Part shown: positions 1-10,347 of the stretch, one piece after another | Position numbering within the stretch: position 1 is the first letter of the stretch | Layout of the letters: every line of letters begins with the position of its first letter | DNA from: Ciceribacter thiooxidans | GTDB lineage: Bacteria > Pseudomonadota > Alphaproteobacteria > Rhizobiales > Rhizobiaceae | DNA length: 64,000 bases | Assembly: GCF_014126615.1 (NCBI RefSeq) | Contig: NZ_CP059896.1 | Location: forward strand, 3,172,501-3,236,500 | Direction of reading: 5' to 3' | Notes under the pieces: model-generated | What the model was told of the DNA's origin: nothing | Databases searched by the model: none | Seen by the model: the letters and a program-made list of their open reading frames with translations, nothing else | Position numbers and translations under genes: made by a program

Positions 1-668
1 GCGAGGCAGTCGTCCCCGACATTGTCGTCCGTCCGGCATCTGATGGCGGCTGGGCGGTGGAACTCAACCCTGATGTCCTTCCACGAGTTCTCGTCAACCA
101 GAGCTACTATACCCGGGTGACAAAAGGCCGCGACACGAACAACGCAGATCAGGCCTTCCTTGCCGAGTGCCTGCAGAATGCCAGCTGGCTTACCCGCAGC
201 CTCGACCAACGCGCCCGCACCATTCTCAAGGTCGCCAGCGAGATCGTCCGTCAGCAGGATGCGTTTCTGCGCCACGGGGTCGATCATCTCCGTCCGCTCA
301 ACCTGCGTACGGTGGCGGATGCGATCAAGATGCATGAATCCACGGTCAGCCGCGTCACCTCCAACAAGTACATGCTGACCCCGCGCGGCCTTTTCGAGCT
401 GAAATACTTCTTCACCGTTTCCATAGCTTCGGCCGAGGGCGGCGACAGTCATTCGGCAGAAGCGGTACGGAACAGGATCCGCACACTGATCACGCAGGAG
501 AGCCCGGAAGCGATCCTCTCGGATGACGACATCGTCAGTGCGCTGAAGGATGGCGGCATCGACCTTGCGCGGCGTACGGTGGCCAAGTACCGGGAGGCGA
601 TGAACATTCCCTCGTCGGTACAACGGAGGCGCGAGAAACGCGCAATGGCGAAGGTGTCCACAGGCTGA
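1..668 (+). CDS. rpoN: RNA polymerase sigma-54 factor, C-terminal part (5' end outside window)
   Basis: The frame is open from the first base, so the gene begins upstream of the window. The visible ~220 residues hold the end of the core-binding region and the DNA-binding part. A helix-turn-helix-like stretch (KMHESTVSRVTSNKYM) and the RpoN box ARRTVAKYRE near the end recognise -24/-12 promoters. Sigma-54 directs nitrogen, dicarboxylate and other activator-dependent genes. The downstream order hpf then ptsN is the usual neighbourhood of rpoN in proteobacteria. Confidence 0.95.
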   Translation, partial: EAVVPDIVVRPASDGGWAVELNPDVLPRVLVNQSYYTRVTKGRDTNNADQAFLAECLQNASWLTRSLDQRARTILKVASEIVRQQDAFLRHGVDHLRPLNLRTVADAIKMHESTVSRVTSNKYMLTPRGLFELKYFFTVSIASAEGGDSHSAEAVRNRIRTLITQESPEAILSDDDIVSALKDGGIDLARRTVAKYREAMNIPSSVQRRREKRAMAKVSTG

Positions 669-709
669 GCGCACCGTCTGCCGTTTGTTAAGAATCGGTT
701 AGCAGGCCG

Positions 710-738
710 TTGACTCTCGTCCAAAGCTTGTCTAGAAG
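710..738 (+). promoter_or_regulatory. Possible sigma-70-type promoter for hpf
   Basis: TTGACT at 710-715 and TAGAAG at 733-738 are separated by 17 bases, the ideal spacing. They lie in the 224-base gap between rpoN and hpf, about 155 bases before the hpf start. The -10 match is only fair, so this is a suggestion from spacing and sequence. Confidence 0.3.
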
Positions 739-892
739 CCCGCCCCGACTGGCAAAGGAGACGACCCCGAGTTATCCCCAACCTCCGTCCAGCGACAGCC
801 CGAGCGGGCGACATTGCTGTGTGAAGAGCTTGGATGCAGACGGCGGTTGACGTAAACTGATACCCGCAAATCACAATAAGAAGGGAAACTCC

Positions 893-1477
893 ATGAGTGT
901 GCGCGTATCCGGCAAACATATGGAAATCGGTGAAGCCTTCCGGCAACGGATTGAAGAACGGATCACGGAGACGGTAACCAAATATTTCGACGGCGGGTAT
1001 TCCGGCCAGATCACGGTAACGAAATCGGCGGCCGCAGCCGCACCTTTCGTCGCCGACTGCCTGCTCCACCTCGACTCCGGCGTCAACCTGCACGCCACCG
1101 GCTCCGCAAATGACCCGCTGATTTCCTTCGACATTGCCACCGACCGCATTGACAAGCGGCTGCGCCGATACAAGCGGAAGCTCAAGGATCGCCATCCGAA
1201 CAACGGTGCCGGCACGCCCGTCGAGGTCGCCTATACCGTGATGGATGCCGTATCCGACGAGCATGAGGAGCTTCCCGAGGATTACGCACCCACGATCGTG
1301 GCGGAAAGCACAAAGCAACTGCGGACCATGTCGGTTGCGAGTGCAGTCATGGCCCTCGACATGACGGACGAACCTGTACTCTTGTTCCGCAACCCCGGCA
1401 GCGACCAGATCAACATCGTCTACCGTCGCAACGACGGTAATATCGGATGGATCGACTCCGCCAACATCAAAGGCTGA
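893..1477 (+). CDS. hpf: Ribosome hibernation promoting factor, long form
   Basis: The 194-residue protein starts after a clear ribosome site (AGAAGGGAAA). Residues 1 to about 110 are the RaiA/HPF domain that sits in the decoding centre of idle 30S subunits, and a linker leads to the C-terminal dimerisation domain (about 130-190, ending near NIGWIDSANIKG). The long form is known to make 100S ribosome dimers in stationary phase. Its place between rpoN and ptsN matches other proteobacteria. Confidence 0.93.
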   Translation: MSVRVSGKHMEIGEAFRQRIEERITETVTKYFDGGYSGQITVTKSAAAAAPFVADCLLHLDSGVNLHATGSANDPLISFDIATDRIDKRLRRYKRKLKDRHPNNGAGTPVEVAYTVMDAVSDEHEELPEDYAPTIVAESTKQLRTMSVASAVMALDMTDEPVLLFRNPGSDQINIVYRRNDGNIGWIDSANIKG

Positions 1478-1545
1478 GCCAAACCGGAAACGGCGGTCCA
1501 CGCCGTTTCCTTCCCCTTTGATTCGGCGGCATGAAGGATTTTGAA

Positions 1546-2007
1546 ATGGCCTTGGCAGATTTGCTGCAACAAGACGCAGTCGTTCCCGCCCTGAGGGTAA
1601 ACTCAAAGAAGCAGCTGCTTCAGGAGCTCGCCGCGAAAGCCTCAAAACTCACGAACATCCCCGAACGGGAAATCTTCGACGTCATCCTGCAGCGGGAACG
1701 CCTCGGCTCCACCGGTGTCGGTAACGGCATCGCGATCCCGCATGGAAAGCTGAACAGCATCAAGAACATCACCGGCGTTTTCGCGCGGCTGGAGACGCCT
1801 GTCGACTTCGAAGCGCTTGATGACCAGCCTGTCGACCTCGTGTTCCTGTTGCTGGCCCCGGAAGGCGCAGGTGCGGACCATTTGAAGGCGCTCTCGAGGA
1901 TCGCGCGCGTCCTGCGCGACCAGGACCTGGTCGCTAAGCTCCGCGCGACCGAATCCGCCTCTGCAATTTACGCTTTCCTGAACGAGGAACAGGCGAACGC
2001 AGCCTGA
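1546..2007 (+). CDS. ptsN: PTS IIA-like nitrogen regulatory protein
   Basis: This 153-residue EIIA-Ntr has the phosphorylated histidine in GIAIPHGK (His66 from the chosen start). It takes phosphate from NPr in the nitrogen PTS and acts by protein contacts on potassium, nitrogen and carbon control. I chose the ATG at 1546 because AAGGAT precedes it and family members begin with MALADLL-like sequence. An in-frame ATG at 1531 would add five residues. It follows hpf by 68 bases. Confidence 0.93.
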   Translation: MALADLLQQDAVVPALRVNSKKQLLQELAAKASKLTNIPEREIFDVILQRERLGSTGVGNGIAIPHGKLNSIKNITGVFARLETPVDFEALDDQPVDLVFLLLAPEGAGADHLKALSRIARVLRDQDLVAKLRATESASAIYAFLNEEQANAA

Positions 2008-2024
2008 CGTCCACCCACAAAAAA

Positions 2025-2055
2025 GGGCGCCGCGCTTCCGCTGACGCCCATCTTT
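2025..2055. terminator. Bidirectional terminator between ptsN and grpE
   Basis: GGGCG at 2025-2029 pairs with CGCCC at 2045-2049. An A-run precedes it and ATCTTTT follows, so it could stop both convergent genes. The stem is short. Confidence 0.4.
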
Positions 2056-2076
2056 TCGGCAAAGATAGAAGAAGAA

Positions 2077-2706
2077 TCAGGCGTCCTTTTCGCCAGCCGA
2101 TGCGGCATTGGCCTCCGGCTGGGCTTCCGTCTTCTGCCCACCCTTCGCAACGCCGACCATGGCCGGGCGAAGAACGCGATCGCCGATCGTAAAGCCCGCC
2201 TGCACCACCTGTACCACCGTGTTGTTCGGAACCTCGGCGTTGGGAATTTCAAACATGGCCTGGTGGAAGTTCGGATCGAACTTCTGGCCCTGCGGCTCGA
2301 TCTTGCGGACACCGTGCCGTTCGAGCGTCGAGAGCATGCCGCGTTCCGTCATCTCCACACCTTCGATGAGCGCAGCCAGGCCGGCGTCGGCGGACGCGCG
2401 TGCTTCCTCCGAGACGGCCTCCAGAGCCCTGCGCAGGTTGTCCGAAACCGCCAGCATGTCCCGGGCGAAACCCGTCACCGCATAGGACTTGGCATCCTTC
2501 ACGTCACGCTCGGTGCGGCGACGCAAGTTGTCCATCTCGGCCGCAAGACGCAGGAAGCGATCACGCAATTCTGCATTCTCTGCCTTCAGTGTCTCGAGAG
2601 GATCGACTTCCGCCTTCGTTGCTTCGGCTTCCCCGTTCCGCTGCTCGTCGATCTGGCTTTCAGCGACGGTGGCGTCAGGTCCGTTTTTCTTGGTTTCGTC
2701 GGTCAT
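2077..2706 (-). CDS. grpE: Nucleotide exchange factor GrpE
   Basis: A 209-residue co-chaperone of DnaK. An acidic disordered N-terminus leads to a long coiled coil (about residues 38-85, with [23 protein letters not shown]) and a C-terminal beta domain with the family signature [20 protein letters not shown]. It releases ADP from DnaK in the cytosol. GGAG lies before the start. hrcA lies upstream on the same strand, as in many alphaproteobacteria, which suggests joint heat-shock transcription. Confidence 0.95.
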   Translation of the reverse strand: MTDETKKNGPDATVAESQIDEQRNGEAEATKAEVDPLETLKAENAELRDRFLRLAAEMDNLRRRTERDVKDAKSYAVTGFARDMLAVSDNLRRALEAVSEEARASADAGLAALIEGVEMTERGMLSTLERHGVRKIEPQGQKFDPNFHQAMFEIPNAEVPNNTVVQVVQAGFTIGDRVLRPAMVGVAKGGQKTEAQPEANAASAGEKDA

Positions 2707-2822
2707 GACGTTCTCCGATTGAATGTCGTTTGGAATTCGTGCCCGATATCAGGGTTTGAGGTCGAAAAATCAAGGCTCCGGTGCGATATCGCCACCGAAC
2801 CGTGATTGTCTCATAAGCGAGC

Positions 2823-3905
2823 CTAACGATTGGAGCGCGAGAGCCGTGCCATCAGCTGCGCGGTGTAGTCGACCATGGGAACGATGCGGGAGTAGTTGAG
2901 GCGCGTCGGGCCAATGACGCCGACGGCGCCGACGATCCGCTCGTCGCTGTCGCGGTAAGGCGCCACGATCAGCGAGGAGCCGGACAGCGAGAAAAGCTTG
3001 TTTTCCGAGCCGATGAATATCCGGACGCCGGGGCCGCTCTCCGCGAGATTAAGGATTTCGATCAGACTTTCCTTGCGTTCCAGATCATCGAAAAGGAGAC
3101 GCAGCCGGTCGATATCCTCGGCGCCCGCGACCCCTTCGAGCAAATTGGCCCGGCCGCGGACGATAAGCCGTGTCGGCTTTTCGGCCTCCGCCCCACCGGA
3201 CCAAACCGCAAGACCACGCTCGACCAGGTCCTGGGAAAGTGCATCGAGCTCACCGGCGACCTGTTCCTTCAACGTGACGAGCTGGCCTCGCAGTTCGGGG
3301 AGCGTCTGACCGGCAAGATTGGCATTGATGAAGTTGGCTGCTTCGGTCAGTTGCGATGCCGTCACGCCGGCCGGCAGATCAATGATGCGATTTTCGACCT
3401 GATTGTGTTCGCCGACCAGCACCGCCAGCGCCTTCGTGGGCTCCAGCCGGATGAATTCGACGTGCCTCAGGATCTGGTCACTCTTGGCGGCGATCACCAG
3501 TCCCGCCCCGCGGGACAAGCCCGAAAGCATGCGACTCGCGTCGGTCAGCAAGTTTTCCAGCGGCTGATCCGCATCCTGCGGGCGGATCTGCCGTTCAATG
3601 CTCTTGCGTTCACTCTCCGACAGATTGCCGACCTGCATGAATGCGTCGACGAAGAAACGCAGGCCTTGTTGTGTCGGCATCCGGCCGGCGCTGATATGCG
3701 GCGCGTATATGAGCCCGAGATCCTCGAGATCGCTCATGACGTTGCGCACGGAAGCGGGAGACAGAGACATAGGTAGGAGACGCGACAGGTTGCGCGAACC
3801 GAGCGGTTCTCCCGATTCGAGATAGCTTTCGACGATGCGCCGGAAAATCTCACGCGAACGGTCGTCCAGCGCGGAAGATATCTCTTTGACCGGAGTATTC
3901 GCCAT
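2823..3905 (-). CDS. hrcA: Heat-inducible transcription repressor HrcA
   Basis: A 360-residue repressor with an N-terminal winged helix (SGEPLGSRNLSRLL and SPASVRNVMSDLEDLGLI) and the HrcA ligand/dimer domain ending LMARLSRSN. HrcA binds CIRCE elements and represses groESL-type operons. I used the ATG at 3905 (MANTPVKEI), which fits family length, over the upstream in-frame start at 4040. No obvious CIRCE repeat was found in the 117 bases between hrcA and grpE, nor upstream of hrcA. It is divergent from rph. Confidence 0.93.
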   Translation of the reverse strand: MANTPVKEISSALDDRSREIFRRIVESYLESGEPLGSRNLSRLLPMSLSPASVRNVMSDLEDLGLIYAPHISAGRMPTQQGLRFFVDAFMQVGNLSESERKSIERQIRPQDADQPLENLLTDASRMLSGLSRGAGLVIAAKSDQILRHVEFIRLEPTKALAVLVGEHNQVENRIIDLPAGVTASQLTEAANFINANLAGQTLPELRGQLVTLKEQVAGELDALSQDLVERGLAVWSGGAEAEKPTRLIVRGRANLLEGVAGAEDIDRLRLLFDDLERKESLIEILNLAESGPGVRIFIGSENKLFSLSGSSLIVAPYRDSDERIVGAVGVIGPTRLNYSRIVPMVDYTAQLMARLSRSNR

Positions 3906-4076
3906 GACGGTTACGATGCAAACCCTGTTCGAACAATGCTCTAGGCGAATATAGTCACTTGCAGGCCGATCACAAACGGGAAAATCCCTACCCTGCGAGA
4001 GGCGAAAGGCCGGTTTTTCTTTGCAAATCGCGACGCTCAACCGTAGAAGGCCATAGAAAGTTTCAAGGAGAAGCCA

Positions 4077-4793
4077 ATGCGGCCGTCAGGCAGAAAAACC
4101 GACCAGATGCGCAAGATTTCGTTCGAGCGCAATTTCTCGAAGCATGCGGAAGGTTCCTGTCTCGTGAAGTTCGGGGACACTCACGTGCTCTGCACGGCGA
4201 GCCTCGAGGACAAGACGCCGCCGTGGCTGCGCAACAGCGGCAAGGGCTGGGTCACGGCCGAATACGGCATGCTGCCGCGGGCCACCGGAGAGCGCATGAA
4301 GCGGGAGGCCGCCGCCGGCAAGCAGGGCGGACGAACCCAGGAAATCCAGCGCTTGATCGGCCGCTCGCTTCGCGCCGTCGTTGACCTGGAAGCGCTTGGT
4401 GAACGCCAGATCACCATCGACTGTGACGTCATCCAGGCGGACGGCGGCACCCGCACCGCCTCCATCACCGGCGGCTGGATCGCGCTGCACGACTGCCTGA
4501 AATGGATGGAAGCACGCAACATGGTCAAGGTCGACAGGGTGCTCAAGGACCATGTCGCAGCGATCTCCTGTGGTGTCTTCGCAACGCAGCCGGTCATCGA
4601 CCTCGATTATCTCGAAGACTCGGCTGCCGAAACCGACGCCAATTTCGTCATGACCGGAAGCGGCGCGATCGTGGAAATTCAGGGCACGGCGGAAGGCACC
4701 CCCTTCACCGAGGACGAGTTCCTGACGCTGATGCGGCTTGCGCGCGACGGCATCGGGGAACTGGTGACCCTGCAGAAGCAGGCGATCCTCTGA
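4077..4793 (+). CDS. rph: Ribonuclease PH
   Basis: A 238-residue 3'-5' phosphorolytic exoribonuclease that trims tRNA 3' ends. The family signature is present: [12 protein letters not shown] at the start, [20 protein letters not shown] in the phosphate-binding region, and the [12 protein letters not shown] block. AAGGAG precedes the start by eight bases. It heads a same-strand run with the VOC gene, rdgB and hemW. The rph-rdgB-hemW linkage is common in Rhizobiales. Confidence 0.96.
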   Translation: MRPSGRKTDQMRKISFERNFSKHAEGSCLVKFGDTHVLCTASLEDKTPPWLRNSGKGWVTAEYGMLPRATGERMKREAAAGKQGGRTQEIQRLIGRSLRAVVDLEALGERQITIDCDVIQADGGTRTASITGGWIALHDCLKWMEARNMVKVDRVLKDHVAAISCGVFATQPVIDLDYLEDSAAETDANFVMTGSGAIVEIQGTAEGTPFTEDEFLTLMRLARDGIGELVTLQKQAIL

Positions 4794-4821
4794 TTGCTGC
4801 CGCAAGGCACGGGAGCAGACT

Positions 4822-5238
4822 ATGTCCACCGAGCTCGAAGGTATTCTGGAAACGGCGCTCTACGTCTCCGACCTCGAGGCGGCCGAGGATTTCTACGGCC
4901 GCGTGCTCGGGCTGGACGTCGTGATCCGGCAAGAAGGACGGCACGTCTTTTTTCGGTGCGGCGCAGGCATCCTGCTGATCTTCGATCCTTCGGCGACTGC
5001 GCATCCAGCGCCGGCCGATGCCCTTCCCGTACCGCCGCACGGCGCGACCGGTCCGGGGCACGCTTGCTTCCGGGTCCCGCGTGAGAAGATGGATACCGTC
5101 ATTGCCCGGCTCCGGGCGGGTGGCGTAGCGATCGAGGCCGACTTCCACTGGCCGAACGGCGCCCGGTCGATCTATTTCCGCGATCCGGCCGGCAACAGCC
5201 TGGAATGTGCGGAGCCTCGTCTCTGGAATCTCGAATAG
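4822..5238 (+). CDS. VOC/glyoxalase superfamily protein
   Basis: A 138-residue protein with two beta-alpha-beta-beta-beta halves. The first begins [22 protein letters not shown] and the second [21 protein letters not shown], and it ends with [14 protein letters not shown]. Metal-ligand positions typical of glyoxalases (His, Glu) are partly present, but the substrate cannot be read from sequence. Members act as dioxygenases, resistance proteins or lactoylglutathione lyases. It lies between rph and rdgB with short gaps, so it is probably co-transcribed. Confidence 0.8.
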   Translation: MSTELEGILETALYVSDLEAAEDFYGRVLGLDVVIRQEGRHVFFRCGAGILLIFDPSATAHPAPADALPVPPHGATGPGHACFRVPREKMDTVIARLRAGGVAIEADFHWPNGARSIYFRDPAGNSLECAEPRLWNLE

Positions 5239-5248
5239 GACCAGCCGC

Positions 5249-5893
5249 ATGCGCAAACTCGACACCAAAACCATCGTCGTTGCCAGTCACAACGCCGGCA
5301 AGATCGCCGAGATTGCCGATCTCATCGGCCCACTCGGGTTCTCCGCGAAATCGGCGGCCGACCTCAAGTTCGAAGAGCCGGATGAGACCGGGACCACCTT
5401 CGAGGAAAACGCAGCCATCAAGGCGCTCGCTTCGGCTAAGGCCTCCGGTATGCCGGCCCTTTCCGACGATTCCGGTCTGGTGATCGACGCCCTCGACGGG
5501 GCTCCCGGCGTCTACACGGCGAACTGGGCGGAACGCGAAGACGGCACTCGCGATTTCCAGATGGCGATGGAGAAGGTCGAAAAGGCGCTGCAGGACCGCG
5601 ACGCAACCGTACCGGAAAGGCGGACGGCTCGTTTCGTCAGCGTGCTCTGCCTCGCCTGGCCCGACGGCCACACTGAGACGTTCCGCGGCGAGGTCGAAGG
5701 GACCGTCGTCTGGCCGCCGCGCGGCACATCCGGTTTCGGCTACGATCCGGTCTTCCAGCCGGTCGGGCACGACAGGACTTTCGGCGAGATGACGGCACAG
5801 GAAAAACACGGCTGGAAGCCCGGACAGGCAAATGCTCTGTCCCATCGCGCCCGCGCCTTCAAGCTCTTCGTCGAAACCTGCCTGGAGGCCTGA
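5249..5893 (+). CDS. rdgB: dITP/XTP pyrophosphatase (RdgB/HAM1)
   Basis: A 214-residue nucleotide-pool cleaner that hydrolyses dITP, XTP and ITP to monophosphates. Diagnostic motifs are ASHNAGK near the N-terminus (substrate phosphate), FEENAAIKA, the [11 protein letters not shown] metal-binding block, and [21 protein letters not shown] used the start at 5249 (MRKLDTKT), as in relatives. Gaps to its neighbours are under 12 bases, so it is likely in one operon with hemW. Confidence 0.95.
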   Translation: MRKLDTKTIVVASHNAGKIAEIADLIGPLGFSAKSAADLKFEEPDETGTTFEENAAIKALASAKASGMPALSDDSGLVIDALDGAPGVYTANWAEREDGTRDFQMAMEKVEKALQDRDATVPERRTARFVSVLCLAWPDGHTETFRGEVEGTVVWPPRGTSGFGYDPVFQPVGHDRTFGEMTAQEKHGWKPGQANALSHRARAFKLFVETCLEA

Positions 5894-5900
5894 CGCCGGT

Positions 5901-7082
5901 ATGTCGGACGCCACACCGTTCCTTCTTCCCGATACGGGTGAACCCGGCTTCGGTGTCTATGTCCACTGGCCGTTCTGCGCGGCGAAGTGCCCTTACTGCG
6001 ACTTCAACAGCCATGTACGCCACCAGCCCGTGGACCAGCCGCGCTTCGTCGCGGCCTTCCTGCGGGAAATGGAGACCATGCGCCGTCTCAGCGGCCCGAA
6101 GACCGTCACCAGCATCTTCCTCGGCGGCGGCACACCGTCCCTCATGGAGCCGGAGACCGTTTCGGCAATCCTCGAGGGGATCGCTCGTCATTGGCATGTG
6201 CCCGATGGTATCGAGATCACAATGGAGGCGAATCCTTCGAGCGTGGAGGCGACGCGGTTCCGCGGTTATCGGGCGGCCGGCGTCAACCGCGTCTCTCTCG
6301 GCGTCCAGGCGTTCAACGACACGGATCTGAGATTTCTCGGACGGCTGCACGATGTGGCCGACGCGCTAAAGGCGATCAAGCTCGCCCGCGAGATTTTCCC
6401 GCGGATGTCCTTCGACCTGATCTACGCCCGTCCCGGCCAGACCGTCGAGGCCTGGGAACCGGAGTTGCGGCAAGCGATCTCCTATGCCGTCGACCATCTG
6501 TCCCTCTACCAGCTGACGATCGAGGAAGGCACACCCTTCTTCGGCCTGCACAAGGCCGGCAAACTCATAGTGCCGGACGGCGATCTTTCCGCCGATCTCT
6601 ATGAGGCGACGCAGGAAATAACGGCCGATGCGGGCCTGCCGGCGTACGAAGTCTCGAACCACGCCCGGCCGGGCGCGGAAAGCCGCCACAACCTCACCTA
6701 CTGGCGCTACGGCGACTATGCGGGGATCGGTCCCGGCGCCCATGGCCGCCTGTCGCGTGGACGAGAGAAACTCGCGACAGCAACCGAGCGCAACCCCGAA
6801 GGCTGGCTTGCAGCCGTCGAGCGCGACGGCCACGGAATGGTAGATCAGGAGGTCCTCGGTACTGACGAGCAGGCCGACGAACTGCTGCTGATGGGGCTTC
6901 GCCTTCGGGAAGGCGTCGACCTCGCCCGCTGGCAGCAGCTTTCGGGCCGCGACCCGGACCCGGCGCGCGAACAGATTTTACTGGAACATGGCTTCATCGA
7001 ACGGCTCGGCAATTCGAGGCTACGTTGCACCCCGAAAGGGATGCTCATTCTTGATGCGGTCGTTGCCGATCTCGCCTGCTGA
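5901..7082 (+). CDS. hemW: Radical SAM heme chaperone HemW
   Basis: A 393-residue protein with the radical SAM cluster motif CAAKCPYC (Cys26, Cys30, Cys33) and the GGGTPS SAM-binding block. It ends with a HemN-type C-terminal domain. It lacks the N-terminal extension of true coproporphyrinogen dehydrogenase HemN, which fits HemW, a heme-trafficking protein for respiratory enzymes. The start at 5901 (MSDATPFLL) is eight bases after rdgB. The usual annotation hemN-like is a known misnomer. Confidence 0.9.
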   Translation: MSDATPFLLPDTGEPGFGVYVHWPFCAAKCPYCDFNSHVRHQPVDQPRFVAAFLREMETMRRLSGPKTVTSIFLGGGTPSLMEPETVSAILEGIARHWHVPDGIEITMEANPSSVEATRFRGYRAAGVNRVSLGVQAFNDTDLRFLGRLHDVADALKAIKLAREIFPRMSFDLIYARPGQTVEAWEPELRQAISYAVDHLSLYQLTIEEGTPFFGLHKAGKLIVPDGDLSADLYEATQEITADAGLPAYEVSNHARPGAESRHNLTYWRYGDYAGIGPGAHGRLSRGREKLATATERNPEGWLAAVERDGHGMVDQEVLGTDEQADELLLMGLRLREGVDLARWQQLSGRDPDPAREQILLEHGFIERLGNSRLRCTPKGMLILDAVVADLAC

Positions 7083-7091
7083 ATTGAAACT

Positions 7092-8015
7092 TCAAACTCG
7101 CGGAGCGCGGGTCGCCAGCCGACGCCAGAACCTGCCGTCGATTGCGAGAAGGCCGAGCCCGATCGCCAGCATTCCGACGAAATGCCGCGGGGCGAGGCGC
7201 TCGCCGAGCACCAGCGCACTCAGGAGGATCGCGCTCGGCGGGATGAGGATTGTGACCAGCATGATATTCGTCGCGCCTGCCGTCGCAAGGATCCGGAAGA
7301 AGAGAATGTAGGCGAGCGCCGTCGAGAGAACGGCAAGGCCCAACAGCGCGATCCAGGTCTCTGGTCCCGGGAGCGGCAGGGCGAAGGGGCGATCAACGAA
7401 GAGCGCCATCGGCAACAGCAGCAGGGACGAGGCCGTGACCTGGCCGGCCGCGGGCAGGAGTGGCGGCAATCCCATGCGGCGGAAGCGGCGGCCGTAAACG
7501 CTGGCAAAGGCGTAACTCAGGGCGGCACCGAGAACTGCGAGCTCACCCCAGGCATCACCACCGACCTGTCCGAGCACCGACGGCCCGATCATAATCACCA
7601 CGCCGGCGAGCCCGATCAATAGTCCCGCCACGCGGTTTGCCGTCAGCTTCTCGTCTTCGGTCAACACATGCGCAACGACGACCCCGAAGAGCGGCGTCGT
7701 CGCGTTGAGGATCGCCGCGAGCCCGCTTGCGATGTGGGTCTGCCCCCAGACGATCAGCGTGAAGGGAATGGCGTTGTTCAAAAGCCCCATGCCGAAAAAG
7801 GAAAGCCAGACTTCGCGGCTCTTCGGGACGGCCATCCCCGACAGCCGGATAATGATCCAGAGCGTGATCGCTGCCAGCAACACCCGAGCCGTGACGATGG
7901 TGAGCGGCGGCCAGACCTTGACCAGAATGCCGTTGAAGAGAAAGGATCCGCCCCAGAGCAGGGAGAGCCCGAGAAGCATCAGCCATTCCGCCGCCGCCAT
8001 TTCTCTATGCGCCAT
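7092..8015 (-). CDS. EamA/DMT-family transporter
   Basis: A 307-residue inner-membrane protein with about ten hydrophobic helices in two EamA repeats (LLGLSLLWGGSFLFNGILVK and GELAVLGAALSYAFASVYGRR). Members export amino acids, metabolites or drugs; the substrate is not readable. The start at 8015 follows GGAGAG, better than the in-frame start at 8066. It converges with hemW, with nine bases between the stops. Confidence 0.85.
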   Translation of the reverse strand: MAHREMAAAEWLMLLGLSLLWGGSFLFNGILVKVWPPLTIVTARVLLAAITLWIIIRLSGMAVPKSREVWLSFFGMGLLNNAIPFTLIVWGQTHIASGLAAILNATTPLFGVVVAHVLTEDEKLTANRVAGLLIGLAGVVIMIGPSVLGQVGGDAWGELAVLGAALSYAFASVYGRRFRRMGLPPLLPAAGQVTASSLLLLPMALFVDRPFALPLPGPETWIALLGLAVLSTALAYILFFRILATAGATNIMLVTILIPPSAILLSALVLGERLAPRHFVGMLAIGLGLLAIDGRFWRRLATRAPRV

Positions 8016-8142
8016 AGCAATCTCTCCTTTTCCGAAAAGATCGCAAATTCCGGCGAAGCCCACCACCCGATTTCAGCCGCTGGCGAAACACGAATCCGGC
8101 GAGCAGGAAACAAGGCACGAAAGGCTCAGCCTCGACGCCGGT

Positions 8143-8733
8143 TCATGCCGGCCTTGCGACGACGTGAAGCCATTCCGTCGGCACGCCGTCGTAGCCGCCG
8201 CCTTCCGCGCTTTCGATAACCGGTTCGGCAAACCCTTGCGCCTTGTATTGTCGCGTGAGCCACTCCGGCGTCGGCCGGTTGTAATAACGGCCGAACTGGT
8301 CGTAGCCTTCGCCCTGCCCTGCCTTGAAGCTTGCATAGAATAGTCCCGCCGGACGCAGGGCACGGCGGATCTTTCCAAGTACCGGCGGCAGCTCCGCCAA
8401 CGGCACGTGCAAGAGACAGGCATTAGCCCAGACGCCGTCATAGAGACCGGTCTCATCGAGTTCGGAGAAGCGCATCACCCGCACCGGACGGCGAAGCCGT
8501 ATTTCGGCCTGCTGCGCCATACCCGCCGAACCGTCGGTCGGCACAACGTCGAACCCTCGCGCCAGCATCACGGCGCTGTCGTCACCGGCACCACAGCCGA
8601 GCTCAAGAATACGCGCGCCAGATACCAGTCCGCCCAGAAACGCATCAAGCCTGATATGCGGTACAGATCGCGAACGCCCTGCATAGGCATCTGCATTCGC
8701 TTCGTAGAAGTCTAGCGACGGATCATCGTGCAT
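8143..8733 (-). CDS. Class I SAM-dependent methyltransferase
   Basis: About 197 residues. The SAM-binding motif ILELGCGAGDDS is followed by VVPTDGSAGMAQQAE (acidic loop) and LYDGVWANACLLHVP (motif with acceptor-site residues). The C-terminal half resembles tellurite-resistance or ubiquinone-type methyltransferases, but the substrate is unknown. It stands alone, about 60 bases upstream of the dnaA stop in the coding order of the minus strand. Confidence 0.8.
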   Translation of the reverse strand: MHDDPSLDFYEANADAYAGRSRSVPHIRLDAFLGGLVSGARILELGCGAGDDSAVMLARGFDVVPTDGSAGMAQQAEIRLRRPVRVMRFSELDETGLYDGVWANACLLHVPLAELPPVLGKIRRALRPAGLFYASFKAGQGEGYDQFGRYYNRPTPEWLTRQYKAQGFAEPVIESAEGGGYDGVPTEWLHVVARPA

Positions 8734-8790
8734 CATACCACCGATCGTCGGTCCATAAAGCAAAAGGCCGGCGTTTCCGCCGGCCCTGCA

Positions 8791-10347
8791 TCATGCGTTG
8801 TTCTCGCTGATCAACCGCTTGAGAAGCTCGATCTCGTGACTGAGCTTGGTGTCTGCGCCGATCAATTCCTCGATTTTCCGGACCGCATGCAGCACCGTGG
8901 TGTGATCACGTCCGCCGAAGCGACGGCCGATCTCGGGGAATGAGCGCGGCGTCAGCGTCTTCGACAGATACATGGCGATCTGCCGGGGCTTGACGATCAT
9001 CCGCGTACGGCGGTTCGAGACCAGTTCCTGGCGCGAGACGTTGTAATGGCGGGCGACTACCCGCTGGATGTCCTCGATGCGAACGCGCTTCTGCTCTCCG
9101 GCTCCGACGAGATGGGCGAGCAGTTCGTCCACGCGGTCGACCGACAGGTTCGGCTCGAACGAACGGCGGAAGATGAGCTGATTGAAGGCGCCTTCGAGAT
9201 CACGGCCGCTGCTTGCGACGCTGCGCGCCACATGAGCGAGGATTTCCACCGGAATGTCGAGCGAACCATCGTCCTTCTGCGCAGCGTCGAGCCGCTTCTT
9301 GAGCATGGAGAAGCGCATCTCGAAATCGGGCGCTTCCATTTCGATCGCAACGCCGCCCTGCAGGCGCGAGCGGACCCGCGGGTCGAGCGACTCCAGTTCC
9401 CAAGGTGCACGATCGGCTGCCACGACGACCTGCTTGGCGCTATCGAGCAAGGTGTTGAGGAGATGGCAGAACTCATGCTGGATCATCTTGCCCTGCAGGA
9501 ACTGCATATCGTCGATAATCAGCAGGTCGATGTTGCGCAGCGAGTCCTTCAGCGTCAACGCATCGTTGTCGCGGATGGCAGTCGCGAAGCGCCACATGAA
9601 GTATTCCGCCGTCAGATAAACGACGCGCGGCGCACGGGGGCTCTGGATCGCGGCATTGGCAACGGCCTGCAGCAGATGGGTCTTGCCGAGACCGACCGAG
9701 GAATGAATAAAGAGGGGATTGAAGCGAACGGCACCGGCGCCGGCTTCAGCAATGGTCTTGGCCGCTGCGAGCGCGACACGGTTCGAAGCGCCTTCGATGA
9801 AGCCGTCGAAGGTAAAACGAGAGTCCAGCGGCGAACCGAACAACGGCCCGGGCTGCGCCGAGCGGTGCGCAGCACCCTGATGCGCCGCAACCTGCCCGAT
9901 TTGCTGGGGTGCGGAAGGCTTACGAACGGTCGACGACGGCACGGCTTCGGAAACCGGCTTGTGCCGTTCGTCCGACACCGGCGGGCGCACGCTGCGGCTT
10001 GCACTGCGCACCACGATCTCCACCTTGAGAATACCCGCATCTTCCTGCTGAATGATGTTGGTGATCAGGTCCAGATAGCGGTTGTTGATCCAGGACTTGA
10101 GAAAGGTCGTCGGAACCGACAGACGCAGAACGCTCTTTGAAGAGGAATGTAGTTTCAGGCGACCGAACCAGCTCGCGTAGACATCCGGCCCGACCTGAGC
10201 CTTCAGCCTGGCGCTGAAGCGCTCGAACAACACATCATGCGCTGCCACAGACGAGTCCTCCGCCGCTTCAGAACGAACAATACCCGTCGTTTCCTGTGCA
10301 CGGTCCCCGTCAACCGCTGCACCGGCCGTCAGTGAATTAATTTGCAT
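8791..10347 (-). CDS. dnaA: Chromosomal replication initiator DnaA
   Basis: A 518-residue initiator. Domain I begins near residue 38 ([18 protein letters not shown]), a variable linker (about 120-180) follows, then the AAA+ domain with Walker A SVGLGKTH (about 217-224) and Walker [10 protein letters not shown]. The C-terminal DNA-binding signature [15 protein letters not shown] reads DnaA boxes. The first ~37 residues before domain I look like an extension, and a shorter start is possible. It follows rpsT, with a long gap that holds the GANTC cluster. Confidence 0.96.
   Translation of the reverse strand: MQINSLTAGAAVDGDRAQETTGIVRSEAAEDSSVAAHDVLFERFSARLKAQVGPDVYASWFGRLKLHSSSKSVLRLSVPTTFLKSWINNRYLDLITNIIQQEDAGILKVEIVVRSASRSVRPPVSDERHKPVSEAVPSSTVRKPSAPQQIGQVAAHQGAAHRSAQPGPLFGSPLDSRFTFDGFIEGASNRVALAAAKTIAEAGAGAVRFNPLFIHSSVGLGKTHLLQAVANAAIQSPRAPRVVYLTAEYFMWRFATAIRDNDALTLKDSLRNIDLLIIDDMQFLQGKMIQHEFCHLLNTLLDSAKQVVVAADRAPWELESLDPRVRSRLQGGVAIEMEAPDFEMRFSMLKKRLDAAQKDDGSLDIPVEILAHVARSVASSGRDLEGAFNQLIFRRSFEPNLSVDRVDELLAHLVGAGEQKRVRIEDIQRVVARHYNVSRQELVSNRRTRMIVKPRQIAMYLSKTLTPRSFPEIGRRFGGRDHTTVLHAVRKIEELIGADTKLSHEIELLKRLISENNA

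Noticed and set aside
449..1645. 398-residue open frame on the minus strand across hpf
   Set aside because: It is antisense to hpf and ptsN, both of which have full family motifs. High GC content opens long shadow frames here.
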